From Leptolyngbyaceae cyanobacterium clean351 (GTDB lineage: Bacteria > Cyanobacteriota > Cyanobacteriia > DAIDHW01), in assembly GCA_027451865.1 (NCBI GenBank), contig DAIDHW010000009.1, positions 1 to 64,000 on the forward strand: a stretch of 64,000 nt of DNA. Direction: 5' to 3'. Below the pieces are notes generated by a model. That model was given only the letters and a program-made list of their open reading frames with translations. It did not search any database and was not told the DNA's origin. Made by a program: the position numbers and the translations under genes. Below are positions 29,779 to 39,447 of this stretch, piece after piece (the stretch's first letter is position 1; every line of letters begins with the position of its first letter).

Positions 29779-31308
29779 ATGGTAACTCTCCTGGAAAATC
29801 CCCTCCGGGCCGGCTTGCAGAAGGACCGGATTCCTGATCCCCAAATCCTGGTTATCTTCGGCGCCTCCGGTGACTTGACCCAACGCAAACTAGTACCCGC
29901 CATCTATCAGATGCGCCGGGAGCGCCGGGTACCCGCCGAACTGACGATCGTCGGGGTAGCCCGCCGGTCCTGGACCCATGAGTACTTCCGCGACCATCTA
30001 CGGGCGGGAGTCGAGGAATTCGGCAGCGGCATCGGCTCTGAGAGCCTGTGGACAGACTTTGCCCGGGGTCTGTTCTACTGTGCCGGTGACCTGGACAACC
30101 CCGAGGACTACCAGAGGCTGAAGGCCTTTCTCGGGGAGCTAGACCAAGCCCGGAGCACCCGGGGTAACCGGGTCTTCTACCTCTCGGTAGCACCGAGATT
30201 CTTTGCTGAGGCGGTGCAGCAGCTCGGGAACGCCGGCATGCTAGAAGACCCCCAGCAGCAGCGCTTAGTAATTGAGAAGCCCTTCGGTCGGGACCTGCGC
30301 TCGGCCCAAGCCCTTAACCAAGTGGTGCGCCAAGCGGGGAAAGAGCGCCAAATCTACCGTATTGACCACTACCTAGGTAAGGAAACCGTCCAGAACCTGC
30401 TGGTGTTTCGGTTTGCCAACGCCATCTTTGAGCCCCTGTGGAACCGGCAGTTTATCGATCACATTCAGATCACCGTGGCCGAAACCGTAGGTCTAGAGGG
30501 ACGGGCGGGCTACTACGAGTCGGCGGGCGCCCTGCGGGACATGGTCCAGAACCATCTCATGCAGCTGTTCTGCTTGACTACCATGGAGCCTCCCAACTCC
30601 CTAGATGCCGACAGCATTCGCAACGAAAAGGTGAAGGTCCTCCAGGCCACTCACCTAGCCCACCCCGAGGACCTGATGTTGACTGCCACCCGGGGCCAGT
30701 ATACGGAGGGCTGGATGCGCGGCCAACGGGTGCCGAGCTATCGCCAGGAGGAGGGGGCCAACCCAGTCTCTACCACCCCCACCTACGCTGCCCTCAAGCT
30801 GTCCATCGATAACTGGCGCTGGCAGGGGGTGCCGATTTACCTGCGCACCGGCAAGCGCATGCCCAAAAAGGTCTCAGAAATCGCCATCCAGTTTCGGCAG
30901 GTGCCCTTTTTGATGTTCCAGTCGGTAGCCAAACAGGCTAACCCCAACGTGTTAGTGATGCGTATTCAGCCCGATGAAGGGGTGTCCCTGCGCTTCGAAG
31001 TTAAAACCCCAGGTAACTCCCTGCGCACCCGCTCAGTGGATATGGACTTTCGCTACGACACCGCCTTTGGCATGGCCAATACCGAAGCCTACTCCCGGCT
31101 ACTGGTTGATTGCATGCTGGGGGACCAGACCCTCTTTACCCGCGGTGACGAGGTGGAGGCATCCTGGCGGATCCTCACCCCCCTCCTGGAGGTGTGGGAT
31201 GCCCCGGCTCCCCCGGAGGCCGTTTCCCTCTACGAAGCAGGGACGTGGGGACCGGTGGAGGCAGAACTGCTCCTGAACCGAGATGGCCGCAACTGGCGTA
31301 GACTTTAA
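29779..31308 (+). CDS. zwf: glucose-6-phosphate dehydrogenase
   Basis: [21 protein letters not shown]...[17 protein letters not shown]...[21 protein letters not shown]. Confidence 0.97.
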   Translation: MVTLLENPLRAGLQKDRIPDPQILVIFGASGDLTQRKLVPAIYQMRRERRVPAELTIVGVARRSWTHEYFRDHLRAGVEEFGSGIGSESLWTDFARGLFYCAGDLDNPEDYQRLKAFLGELDQARSTRGNRVFYLSVAPRFFAEAVQQLGNAGMLEDPQQQRLVIEKPFGRDLRSAQALNQVVRQAGKERQIYRIDHYLGKETVQNLLVFRFANAIFEPLWNRQFIDHIQITVAETVGLEGRAGYYESAGALRDMVQNHLMQLFCLTTMEPPNSLDADSIRNEKVKVLQATHLAHPEDLMLTATRGQYTEGWMRGQRVPSYRQEEGANPVSTTPTYAALKLSIDNWRWQGVPIYLRTGKRMPKKVSEIAIQFRQVPFLMFQSVAKQANPNVLVMRIQPDEGVSLRFEVKTPGNSLRTRSVDMDFRYDTAFGMANTEAYSRLLVDCMLGDQTLFTRGDEVEASWRILTPLLEVWDAPAPPEAVSLYEAGTWGPVEAELLLNRDGRNWRRL

Positions 31309-31321
31309 TACTCCCTCACAT

Positions 31322-32647
31322 ATGACTACTACTCCTCTCGTAACTCTCCAGCGGCCGAAGGACATTTCCTTAGATGAGATTGAAGCCGAACTCAAGGCGA
31401 TCTGGCGCACCCCCGGGGGAGAAGCTCCGGCGGCCACCCGGGCAGCTACCTTCAGCATGGTGGTCTATGCCCCTGAGGAATTCCAGCAGCTCCTAGCTCT
31501 GCTTGGCTACTACAGCGGCCCCATCGACGGGGTCCACGGTCCCTTAACTCGGGAGGCGATTACCAAGGCCCAGGGTAGCTTCGGCTTGCCCGTGACCGGA
31601 CGTCTAGACGTCAAAACCCTGGAGCGACTACGCCAGGAGGTGGCGGGGCTGCCGGCCGAAACCCCCAGTATCACTAACCCGGACCTGCGGGGTACCCAGG
31701 TAAGTGAGGCCATCGCCGCCCAGAATCCCTGCCGGATCATCACCCTGTGTCCCACCCTGGGGCCTGATCAGGGAGTGACCGTCCAGGTGTCTGCCTACTG
31801 CCCGATCCAGAAGGTCAGTGGTGGTAACCTGATCTGCTGTGAGTACATCACCCTGCGGGGCACCAAGGCGGCCCTGAACCGGGTGGGGGAGTTGGTAGCC
31901 TCCCTGCTGATCCCGGACCTGCCCCGGTTTGTGTGGTGGAAAGCTACCCCTAACCCAGAGCATGAGCTGTTCCAACAGCTGATCCAAGCTTGCCACTGCA
32001 TCGTCATGGACTCCTCCTACTTCGTCGCCCCCGAAACCGAGTTCCCCAAGATTCAAAACCTAATCGACTCGGGCACCTACGTGGCAGACCTCAACTGGCA
32101 CCGCTTGGTAGTGTGGCAGGAGCTCACGGCGGCGGCCTTTGACCCCCCGGACCGGCGGGCAGCCCTGTGGGAGGTGGACCGGGTCACCCTGGACTTTGAG
32201 AAGGGCAACTCCGCCCAGGCCTTCATGTTCCTCGGCTGGCTAGCTAGTCGCCTCGGTTGGGAACCAACGGGTTATCAGTTCCAGGGGGGGCCCTACGACC
32301 TGAAGCACTTTTACTTCCGCGGGAGGCAAGGGCGGGAAATTGAAGTCGAGCTTGCTGCCATCCCTACGGCCACCTCAGGGGAAGTTCTAGGGGACCTAGT
32401 GGGTCTGCGCCTCAGCTCCACTAATCCCCAGGCCGACTGCGCCACGATCCTGTGCTCGGAAACCTCTGGCTGCATGCGTCTGGAGGCGGGGGGGAGTGCC
32501 CAGAGTGCTCGCACGGAGCAGGTGGCGGCCACTGCCGATGAGCGAGCTGAGTTTCTCCTCAGTCAGCAGCTGCAGCGCTGGGGTCAGGACGTGCTCTACG
32601 AAGAAAGCCTAGGGGTAGTTAATCAAATCCTGCTGAAGATGGGCTAG
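31322..32647 (+). CDS. opcA: glucose-6-phosphate dehydrogenase assembly protein OpcA with N-terminal peptidoglycan-binding-like domain
   Basis: LQRPKDISLDEIEAELKAIWRT; FQQLLALLGYYSGPIDGVHGPLTREAITKAQGSFGLPVTGRLDVKTLERL (PG_binding_1-like); LPRFVWWKATPNPEHELFQQLI. Directly downstream of zwf. Confidence 0.93.
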   Translation: MTTTPLVTLQRPKDISLDEIEAELKAIWRTPGGEAPAATRAATFSMVVYAPEEFQQLLALLGYYSGPIDGVHGPLTREAITKAQGSFGLPVTGRLDVKTLERLRQEVAGLPAETPSITNPDLRGTQVSEAIAAQNPCRIITLCPTLGPDQGVTVQVSAYCPIQKVSGGNLICCEYITLRGTKAALNRVGELVASLLIPDLPRFVWWKATPNPEHELFQQLIQACHCIVMDSSYFVAPETEFPKIQNLIDSGTYVADLNWHRLVVWQELTAAAFDPPDRRAALWEVDRVTLDFEKGNSAQAFMFLGWLASRLGWEPTGYQFQGGPYDLKHFYFRGRQGREIEVELAAIPTATSGEVLGDLVGLRLSSTNPQADCATILCSETSGCMRLEAGGSAQSARTEQVAATADERAEFLLSQQLQRWGQDVLYEESLGVVNQILLKMG

Positions 32648-33978
32648 TGGCACTGGTGGTGGCCGGGGAGCGCAGCGGCTGCGGTAAGACTACCGTTACC
32701 CTGGCTCTCCTAGGGGCTCTAGGGCGGCGTTACCCCCGAGTCCAATCCTTTAAGATCGGTCCCGACTACATCGACCCCATGTTTCAGCGCCAGGTCACGG
32801 GGCGCTGTGCTCCTAACCTAGACCCGGTCCTGACGAGTCCTGACTACGTGCGGGATTGTTTCCGCCGCCACAGTCAGGGGGCAGGGGCGGTAGTGGTGGA
32901 AGGGGTGATGGGACTGTTTGACGGGGGACCCGGGGGCGAGGGCAGCACGGCCCAGGTAGCCCGGTTGCTGGACTTACCAGTGCTGCTGGTGGTGGACTGT
33001 GCCCGCCTGTCCGGGTCCGTAGCAGCCCTGGTGCACGGTTACCGTAGTTTTGATCCTGCCTTGAATTTGGTAGGGGTAGTGCTCAACCGAGTCGGCAGTG
33101 AACGCCACCGCCGCCTGTTGCGGGCAGCCCTGGCTCCTCTAGGGGTATCGGTGCTCGGGGAATTTGAGCGTCGCCCCGACCTAAGCTTGCCAGAGCGACA
33201 TCTGGGCTTGGTGCCCCCGGGAGAATTATCCCGGCCCCTGGGGGAGGCCCTGGCAGCCCTAGGGGAGGTGAGCTTTGATTGGCCACGGTTACTGCCCCTA
33301 GTGGAAACCGCCCTCCCGGCCCCTTCCCCCCGGCTCTTTCCCCCGGGTTCCCCGGTATCCATTGCCCTGGCCCAGGACACAGCCTTTAACTTCTACTACG
33401 ACGACAACCTCCAGTTACTTGAGGGTCTGGGTGCCCAGCTAGTGCCCTGGAGCCCCCTGGTGGATCCGGGGGTACCCCCGGGGGTGCAGGGGGTATACCT
33501 GGGGGGGGGATTTCCCGAGGTGTTTGCTGGCCAACTGGCGGCCAATCGCCCGGCGCGGGAGTCCCTGGGGCAGCTGATCGCCCGGGGGATGCCCACCTAC
33601 GCCGAGTGTGGCGGGTTGATGTACCTCAGCGAGCAGATCCAAGACTTTGAGGGCCACGTCTACCCCATGGTGGGGGCCCTGCCGACAATAGCCCGCATGG
33701 GCAATACCTTGACCCTGGGCTACCGGCAGGTGCGGGCCCAGGGGAACAGCCCCCTGGTGCGGCGGGGATGGCAGGGGTGGGGCCACGAGTTCCATCGCTC
33801 TACCCTTAGCACCTCGCCGGTGACTCCCCTCTACGAGACCTGGGGGAACTACACCCCGGCCCAGCGGGAGGGTTGGTTCTCGCCCCGGCTACATGCCTCC
33901 TATGTGCACCTGCACTGGGGGGGGCACATGGAGTTGCCCCGGCGATTTTTACAGCGATGCCGTAGGTATCTTAGTTGA
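32647..33978 (+). CDS. cbiA: cobyrinate a,c-diamide synthase
   Basis: LVVAGERSGCGKTTVTLALLGAL...FKIGPDYIDPMFQRQVTGR...VVVEGVMGLFDG...YLGGGFPEVFA...YAECGGLMYL. Confidence 0.93.
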   Translation: MALVVAGERSGCGKTTVTLALLGALGRRYPRVQSFKIGPDYIDPMFQRQVTGRCAPNLDPVLTSPDYVRDCFRRHSQGAGAVVVEGVMGLFDGGPGGEGSTAQVARLLDLPVLLVVDCARLSGSVAALVHGYRSFDPALNLVGVVLNRVGSERHRRLLRAALAPLGVSVLGEFERRPDLSLPERHLGLVPPGELSRPLGEALAALGEVSFDWPRLLPLVETALPAPSPRLFPPGSPVSIALAQDTAFNFYYDDNLQLLEGLGAQLVPWSPLVDPGVPPGVQGVYLGGGFPEVFAGQLAANRPARESLGQLIARGMPTYAECGGLMYLSEQIQDFEGHVYPMVGALPTIARMGNTLTLGYRQVRAQGNSPLVRRGWQGWGHEFHRSTLSTSPVTPLYETWGNYTPAQREGWFSPRLHASYVHLHWGGHMELPRRFLQRCRRYLS

Positions 33979-34153
33979 GTTAGATGAGCCAAGATGAAAA
34001 TTGATTAGGGCGAAGTTTAGGACCTAATTCCTCCTCAGAGCCATATATTTGGCCAAGATATCGGATATGAGGACGGGCTGTTGCAAGAAAGCAGCAAGAG
34101 CATTGTGTTCCCTGTTAACCATCTGATGCTGCCGTTGAAGCAATCACTTCCTT

Positions 34154-34182
34154 CCACCTCCTCGAAGGGGTGGGGTCTTTTT
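34154..34182 (+). terminator. probable intrinsic terminator downstream of cbiA
   Basis: CCACCTC-CTCGAA-GGGGTGG stem-loop followed by GGTCTTTTT. Confidence 0.55.
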
Positions 34183-34229
34183 GGCACCTAGGTACCTTGA
34201 GGTGCTAGGTTGCTTGTATACATTCGCCC

Positions 34230-35678
34230 TCACCTTGTCAAAACGCCGCCTACTGCCTCGATAGCTTTGCGGACCAAGCTCTCTAGCTCCCGCGCCAAGG
34301 CGTTTGCGCGGTAGTCAAATGTCAGTTCGGGCTCAGGTATAGGTACATTCTCCTGATAAATTTTCCGAATATACTTAGCGCGTTTGGTGATCGAGCCTAG
34401 ACCAGACAGATCAAGGGCCTTTTCCCATAGGTCGTATGCCGCATTCATTAATCGTTCCTTGGCCAAAGGCTCTAGACCCTTGAAGACCTCTCGCTGGATC
34501 CGGCCCAAGGTGACCTCAATTTCTTTCTCAGATAGCTGCCTGCTCTCCCACTGCAGCGTTTCACTCAAGTAGCGGGTAATCGATGTGGCTAAGTATTTGA
34601 CAAGGTCGGCTACTGGCTTCAGGTCCTTAAACTCGTAATTGTCTCTGTGCTCCACCACACGCCGGTTGAGAGCTTTAACTTCATTCCAATGAGCGGGTTC
34701 TACGTCCCGCGCGCCGCCCAAGTCTAAGACCGCGTCCCATCGGCGATGAAATTTTTCCGCTGCACTTTCGATTGCAAAGCGCAAAGGATCTAGTTTGTAG
34801 ACCGGCCTAGGGCTGACTGAAGCACCATCTGCTGGGTAAACCTTGACCGGCTCAGTGCTGGAAGTGGCATCTGCCCGGCCAACTTTCTCGCAGTGATTGA
34901 GCAGGCGCAGTAGCTCAGCTGCAGGACGCGAGTTCTTGTCGGTGATGGACCGGTCAATATAGCTGAGCATGAAGCATCGCTCATCTATATTGCGACTGAT
35001 GGACCGGATAACCACGTCTCCGACGATTTTCCGGAGGCTATCCAAGGCTTGGTTGACCGTGCCCATGACATGGTCTTGCTTGTCAGCAAAGGTAGGCAGG
35101 TTATCTTGGCCCTTGAGTAGGTCGAAGCTCGTGAATGCGATCGCTAGCTTGTCGTAGTGGCCGCTAGCAGCCACGATGCTTATTACTGAAGTCGGTGTCT
35201 CGAGCATCGGCATCGTGGCTGTGTCGACTAGTAGGATGACGTCGACCTGGTCGAAGCGGCTAGCGATGCGAGATGTTAAGGCTGCTGCTGAGTCTTTGGC
35301 GTGACCTAGGCCCTCACCGTCAAGCAAGACAAGCCTGTGCTCACGGTTGCTGAAACGAGGCGCAAACGGGCCGCGGATGCGGATGCCGTCTACCAGAGGT
35401 GTCAGCAGCGTTCCGAATGCAGCCGCCCAATTGCTTGATAGGCGACGTATGGTATAAATAAACTTGTCACGGTCATTAGACGTGAAGACCCAAGATGCTG
35501 GCCATCCGCCCGGCAGGCGGCTCAGGCCCTCGTCTAGTTGGTCGAAACGCTTGCGCAACTTGTCCATGATGTCGCTGACCAATTCAGCAAAATCGGGCAG
35601 AGTCTGCAAGGTTTTCTCAAGGCTATCCTGGGCTGCAGCTTGGTCCTCCTCTCCTAGGGGACTCAATCTCAATAACAC
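34230..35678 (-). CDS. C-terminal part of a large GTPase-like protein (G3/G4 motifs); split by frameshift
   Basis: HRLVLLDGEGLGHAKDS (G3-like), KLAIAFTSFDLLKGQ (G4-like), long helical C-terminus. Overlaps the upstream ORF by 56 nt in another frame. Confidence 0.6.
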   Translation of the reverse strand: MLLRLSPLGEEDQAAAQDSLEKTLQTLPDFAELVSDIMDKLRKRFDQLDEGLSRLPGGWPASWVFTSNDRDKFIYTIRRLSSNWAAAFGTLLTPLVDGIRIRGPFAPRFSNREHRLVLLDGEGLGHAKDSAAALTSRIASRFDQVDVILLVDTATMPMLETPTSVISIVAASGHYDKLAIAFTSFDLLKGQDNLPTFADKQDHVMGTVNQALDSLRKIVGDVVIRSISRNIDERCFMLSYIDRSITDKNSRPAAELLRLLNHCEKVGRADATSSTEPVKVYPADGASVSPRPVYKLDPLRFAIESAAEKFHRRWDAVLDLGGARDVEPAHWNEVKALNRRVVEHRDNYEFKDLKPVADLVKYLATSITRYLSETLQWESRQLSEKEIEVTLGRIQREVFKGLEPLAKERLMNAAYDLWEKALDLSGLGSITKRAKYIRKIYQENVPIPEPELTFDYRANALARELESLVRKAIEAVGGVLTR

Positions 35679-36276
35679 CGAGGTCTGCTTTGGCTTTGGC
35701 CGCCAGTAAGCGTATGCGAGCTATGTAGTCCTGAAGCTTCTTTTGCATCCTGGCGATTTCCTTAGGGCCGGGAACCTCCTCGCCTTTAGCTTCAAAGGTG
35801 GCAGGTTCCTCATCAAAGCCATCATGGTCGTCGGCTAAGGCCTTCGCACCCTGACCCCAAGACCCGAGGACATAGCTGAGCCGAAAGCGCATATCGCGGT
35901 GTTGTAGCAGACGATTAGCAACCTTGTCGTCAGGCTGATAGCGATCCCAGAGAATTGCACATGCGTCAGTGACGCACTCGCGCACAAGCATCTGGACTAT
36001 CAATTCATCGAAGAAGGTCGCCACACACGCATAGGCTTCGCCCGGCGCTATAATCACCTCGATGTCGGAGATTGTGGTGCGCGAAGTTGACGTAGACGGG
36101 AAGCGGTCGCGCTTGGGGTCCGAGCCAATGAACTCCTGACGCAAAAGTGAAGTCTTGCCGCTGCCCGTGGGGCCAATTAGCAGAACGCGGGAATAGCCGT
36201 CCTCCTTGCCCGGCAGCCTGATCTTTTGATCACGCACATCGAAAGAGCATGTTGCGGGGGTGGTCATGTGGCACAT
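35623..36276 (-). CDS. N-terminal part of the same GTPase-like protein (G1/G2 motifs)
   Basis: YSRVLLIGPTGSGKTSLLRQEFIGSD (Walker A/G1), STSRTTISDIEVIIAPG (G2-like), then a helical insertion. Confidence 0.6.
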   Translation of the reverse strand: MCHMTTPATCSFDVRDQKIRLPGKEDGYSRVLLIGPTGSGKTSLLRQEFIGSDPKRDRFPSTSTSRTTISDIEVIIAPGEAYACVATFFDELIVQMLVRECVTDACAILWDRYQPDDKVANRLLQHRDMRFRLSYVLGSWGQGAKALADDHDGFDEEPATFEAKGEEVPGPKEIARMQKKLQDYIARIRLLAAKAKADLGVIEIESPRRGGPSCSPG

Positions 36277-36326
36277 CCAGATCTGTTGAGAGAAAGTTTA
36301 AGACAGAAAAAGGGGGATTGTACTCT

Positions 36327-37289
36327 CTAAATACTCAGAGTGTAGTAGAAGTGTTGAACTTCGTCATGAAACTTGACACTCCAGTACACAAGTGTACCAG
36401 GCAGTAGATCGTAGCTCCAGTGGACAATAGAACAGGGGCGACTCAGTTCCAATTGTAAATAACGAAACTTATCCAATAATTGCCGCTCATAAAACGCCGG
36501 GATTTTCATCAACTCTAGCATTAAATAGGCGATCAATACTAATCAATGCCATGTAGATTTGCATCGTCACCCCTTGGGGGTTTTGCTCATCAAATGATCC
36601 AGCTTCAGATGCATCTTTAGAAACTTCCACAAAATCTCAATCTGCCAGCGATTACGATAGATATCACCAATCTCTTCATTGGTCGGTTACTACAAATTAG
36701 TTGCCAGCCGAAATTGAGTGCGACACTCTAGGTCACAAAACCATGCGACCCAATAGCACTCATGCTCTAACTCGGTTTTCATGTTGTTTTTAATCCGCAC
36801 GATAAAGCGGGTTTGAGTGGCACTTAGTCCATCGAGAAATCCCCAGCTGGCAAAGCCTTTATCCATTATCCCGAGACCGTTTTCGGGAATTATACCATTT
36901 AGAATCTGTGCAAGATGAGCACCATGTGCTTGCCCAAAGTGAATCAAACACTCTGTTGAATTCCACTGGGTTAAGTTGAGAACATTGAGCAATTTAATCT
37001 GGTGATATTTCTGTTTCCCAAACAACTTGCTTGTCAGGGTAATTACGGTAGAATCAATCGGAATTAGCATCTGAGCAGTGGCAGGACGTTGTTGCTTTAA
37101 TCGCTCAATTAACTTTATGTAAATCCGGCAGAAGTTTTCCCCTTGCCGAGTTTTACAGGCTTTAGAAAAGGTGGAAATATCAACGGAGACTCCGGCATGC
37201 TTGAGCCGATAACATAGGTCTCTCATGCTTATCAAGCTCTTATCAAGCACAAAGGTCAGCCAGATTTCAAAGAACAAGTGTGTGTTCAA
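36327..37289 (-). mobile_element. IS4-family transposase, multiply disrupted (insertion sequence remnant)
   Basis: Conserved D in LIPIDSTVITL and D in GIMDKGFASWGFL. After tandem TAG-TAA stops, the same frame reads EEIGDIYRNRWQIEILWKFLKMHLKLDHL, matching the IS4 Y(2)R(3)E(6)K signature. The C-terminus LIAYLMLELMKIPAFYERQLLDKFRYLQLEL lies after frameshifts. Confidence 0.88.
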
Positions 37290-37393
37290 AGCTGGGTAGT
37301 CATTCGGTAACGTTAGACATCATCAATTTTGATCAATGGGGAGGATATTATTCTTCTCTATCCTCTTTTTTTCAAAACTTCTGCCCTACTCCC

Positions 37394-39262
37394 TTAGGCA
37401 AGGGGTACTGTAAAGTGAAAACTGCTCCCCTGGTCCTTGCCGACAGATTCAGCCCAGATTTCTCCCCCCAAGGCAGTAATGATCTGGCGGCAGATCGCCA
37501 GGCCCAGGCCCGTACCCCCGGCAGTACGTCGCAGGGCTCCCTCCTCCTGGTAGAAGCGGTCAAAGATTTGTTCTAACCGATTCGGTTCGATCCCTCGGCC
37601 GGTGTCAGTGACACTCACCTCCAGCATTGGCCCGCCATTGCAGTGGGCATTAATAGTGACTTTCCCCGGGGGGGGGCTGAACTTGCAGGCGTTATCCAAC
37701 AGTTTAGCCAAGACCTCTACTAGCCACTCCCCGTCTCCCTGGACTAGGGGTAGGTCCTCCGGGACCTGACGGATAATTTCCGGGGCATTTGAGTTGCGGC
37801 TGTTAATACTGCTGAGGGCCAAATCGACACACTCCTGGATAGAAATCGGCTCTAGATGCCAGCGTACCCGCCCACTATCTAGGTGGGAGAGGGTGAGAAA
37901 ATCCTGGACCAACTGCTGCAGACGCTTAGCATCCTCTAGGGCCGTGTCGAGCATGGTTTGGCGGATTTCTAGACTGATGTCCGGGTCACTGACCATACTC
38001 TCTAGGCAGATCTGCACCGTGGAAAGGGGAGTGCGCAGCTCATGGCCAATGATGGCGGTTAGGTTCCCCCGGGTCCGGTCTAGGGCCGCAAGCTGCTGGT
38101 TAAGCTCCGCCAGGTGGGCGTAGGATTCAGCTTGGATCAAGGCGGTGCCCACCTGCACGGCCACGGCCACCAGCAAGTCTAGCTCCCCAGTACTCCAGGC
38201 CAGGGGAGCCGAGCGCTGGAGCTCAATCATCCCCAACAGTTGATCATGATACAATACTGGTACTAGCAACCAGGCACCCCGGCACCCACCCCCGGACCCG
38301 GGGTCAATGTCCTCCTGGCCTACTGGTTCGCAGGTGGCTACTGCCTGGGAGAAAAGGGGGTGATGGGCTAAGGACCAGACCTGATTAACCAGGGGGGCCA
38401 CCGCTGGCCGACAGAACTCGTGTTTAATCACCACCTGGGTGTCCGCGGCTTGGCAACGGTAGATCAGGCAGCGGCACACCTGGAGAGCCTGACCTAGCTC
38501 CCGTACCGTAATCCCTAGGATCTCCTCGGGATTTAGGGAGCGGCGGATCGCCGTAACGATCAGATTAACTAGTTGCTCCCGCCGCCCCTGGTCGGCAAGG
38601 GAGCGGTAGGCCTTAAGTAGCTTGTACTGACCTGCCTGGAGATAGGTGACTAGGCGCTCGGCGAAGGGGGCCGGGTCGATATTGTAGCTGTCGGGGTACG
38701 GCGCCTGGAGAAACTCCTGCCGAGCCGCCTGGAGTTTTGCCCCAAGCTCTGGCCGGTAGTGGTGGATACGCCCCAACAGAAATTCCGCTGCCGTCTGGGC
38801 CACAGGGCGCTCGAAACTCCATACCCCCTCAAAGCGCCGGGCTTGGTCAATGGTCTCGGGGGCCCCCTCCCGTTCCCGACACACCAGACAAGTAGCGTAG
38901 TCCGGAGCTAACACCACCAGATGCCACTCGCGCACTAGGGCGTCTGCAGGAGAAAAGGCCACGGTTTCGTAGGGGCCTGATTGGCTAACAAAGCTGGTTT
39001 CTGGGGCCGCCAGTACGTACAGCTGCTGGGTATGGGCAGCGATGCGTTCGTAGCGGTGGGCTTCCTGGCGGTAGAAGCGCTCCTTTTGGAAACTGGCAAT
39101 AATCAAGGGCGCCCTGTCCCCGGCCAGGACTTGGTCTTCCATAGCGTGGGATAGGGCTGTCAGGGAGGATTTGAAGTAGATTTGCGGCTTCAGGCGTGGC
39201 AGGGACTGTAGCAGTGCTTCCAGTACCGAGATGCCTAGGTCAAACTCAGGAGATGCTGGCAC
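37394..39262 (-). CDS. DICT-GAF sensor histidine kinase
   Basis: N-terminal DICT-like sensor (ISVLEALLQSLPRLKPQIYFKSSLTALSHAMEDQVL), GAF region, HisKA (IIGHELRTPLSTVQICLESM), HATPase (DNACKFSPPPGK...DTGRGIEPNRLEQIFDRFYQ...GTGLGLAICRQII). Confidence 0.92.
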   Translation of the reverse strand: MPASPEFDLGISVLEALLQSLPRLKPQIYFKSSLTALSHAMEDQVLAGDRAPLIIASFQKERFYRQEAHRYERIAAHTQQLYVLAAPETSFVSQSGPYETVAFSPADALVREWHLVVLAPDYATCLVCREREGAPETIDQARRFEGVWSFERPVAQTAAEFLLGRIHHYRPELGAKLQAARQEFLQAPYPDSYNIDPAPFAERLVTYLQAGQYKLLKAYRSLADQGRREQLVNLIVTAIRRSLNPEEILGITVRELGQALQVCRCLIYRCQAADTQVVIKHEFCRPAVAPLVNQVWSLAHHPLFSQAVATCEPVGQEDIDPGSGGGCRGAWLLVPVLYHDQLLGMIELQRSAPLAWSTGELDLLVAVAVQVGTALIQAESYAHLAELNQQLAALDRTRGNLTAIIGHELRTPLSTVQICLESMVSDPDISLEIRQTMLDTALEDAKRLQQLVQDFLTLSHLDSGRVRWHLEPISIQECVDLALSSINSRNSNAPEIIRQVPEDLPLVQGDGEWLVEVLAKLLDNACKFSPPPGKVTINAHCNGGPMLEVSVTDTGRGIEPNRLEQIFDRFYQEEGALRRTAGGTGLGLAICRQIITALGGEIWAESVGKDQGSSFHFTVPLA

Positions 39263-39447
39263 GGGGGGTTACCGGTCTAATGACCTTGAGCCTATTTTCG
39301 CTCACATTCATGACCCCAAAGCACTGGGTTTCTGGGATCAGGGGGCCCCCTAAAGCCTAGAACAAAGCTGGGACCTGAGGAATCCAGCTCTAGGGGGGAC
39401 CAAGCGCGCTAGGATAGAATCCAGATTTACCCTGCCCCCGGTAACCC

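Noticed and set aside
31628-32056. 142-aa antisense ORF inside opcA
   Set aside because: Shadow ORF opposite a well-supported gene; low complexity and no motif. Same for 3614..4036, 33439..33795, 54609..55022 and 62006..62425.
34190-34215. GCACCTAGGTACCTTGAGGTGC hairpin as terminator of the GTPase gene
   Set aside because: No downstream T-run on the minus strand; short stem only.
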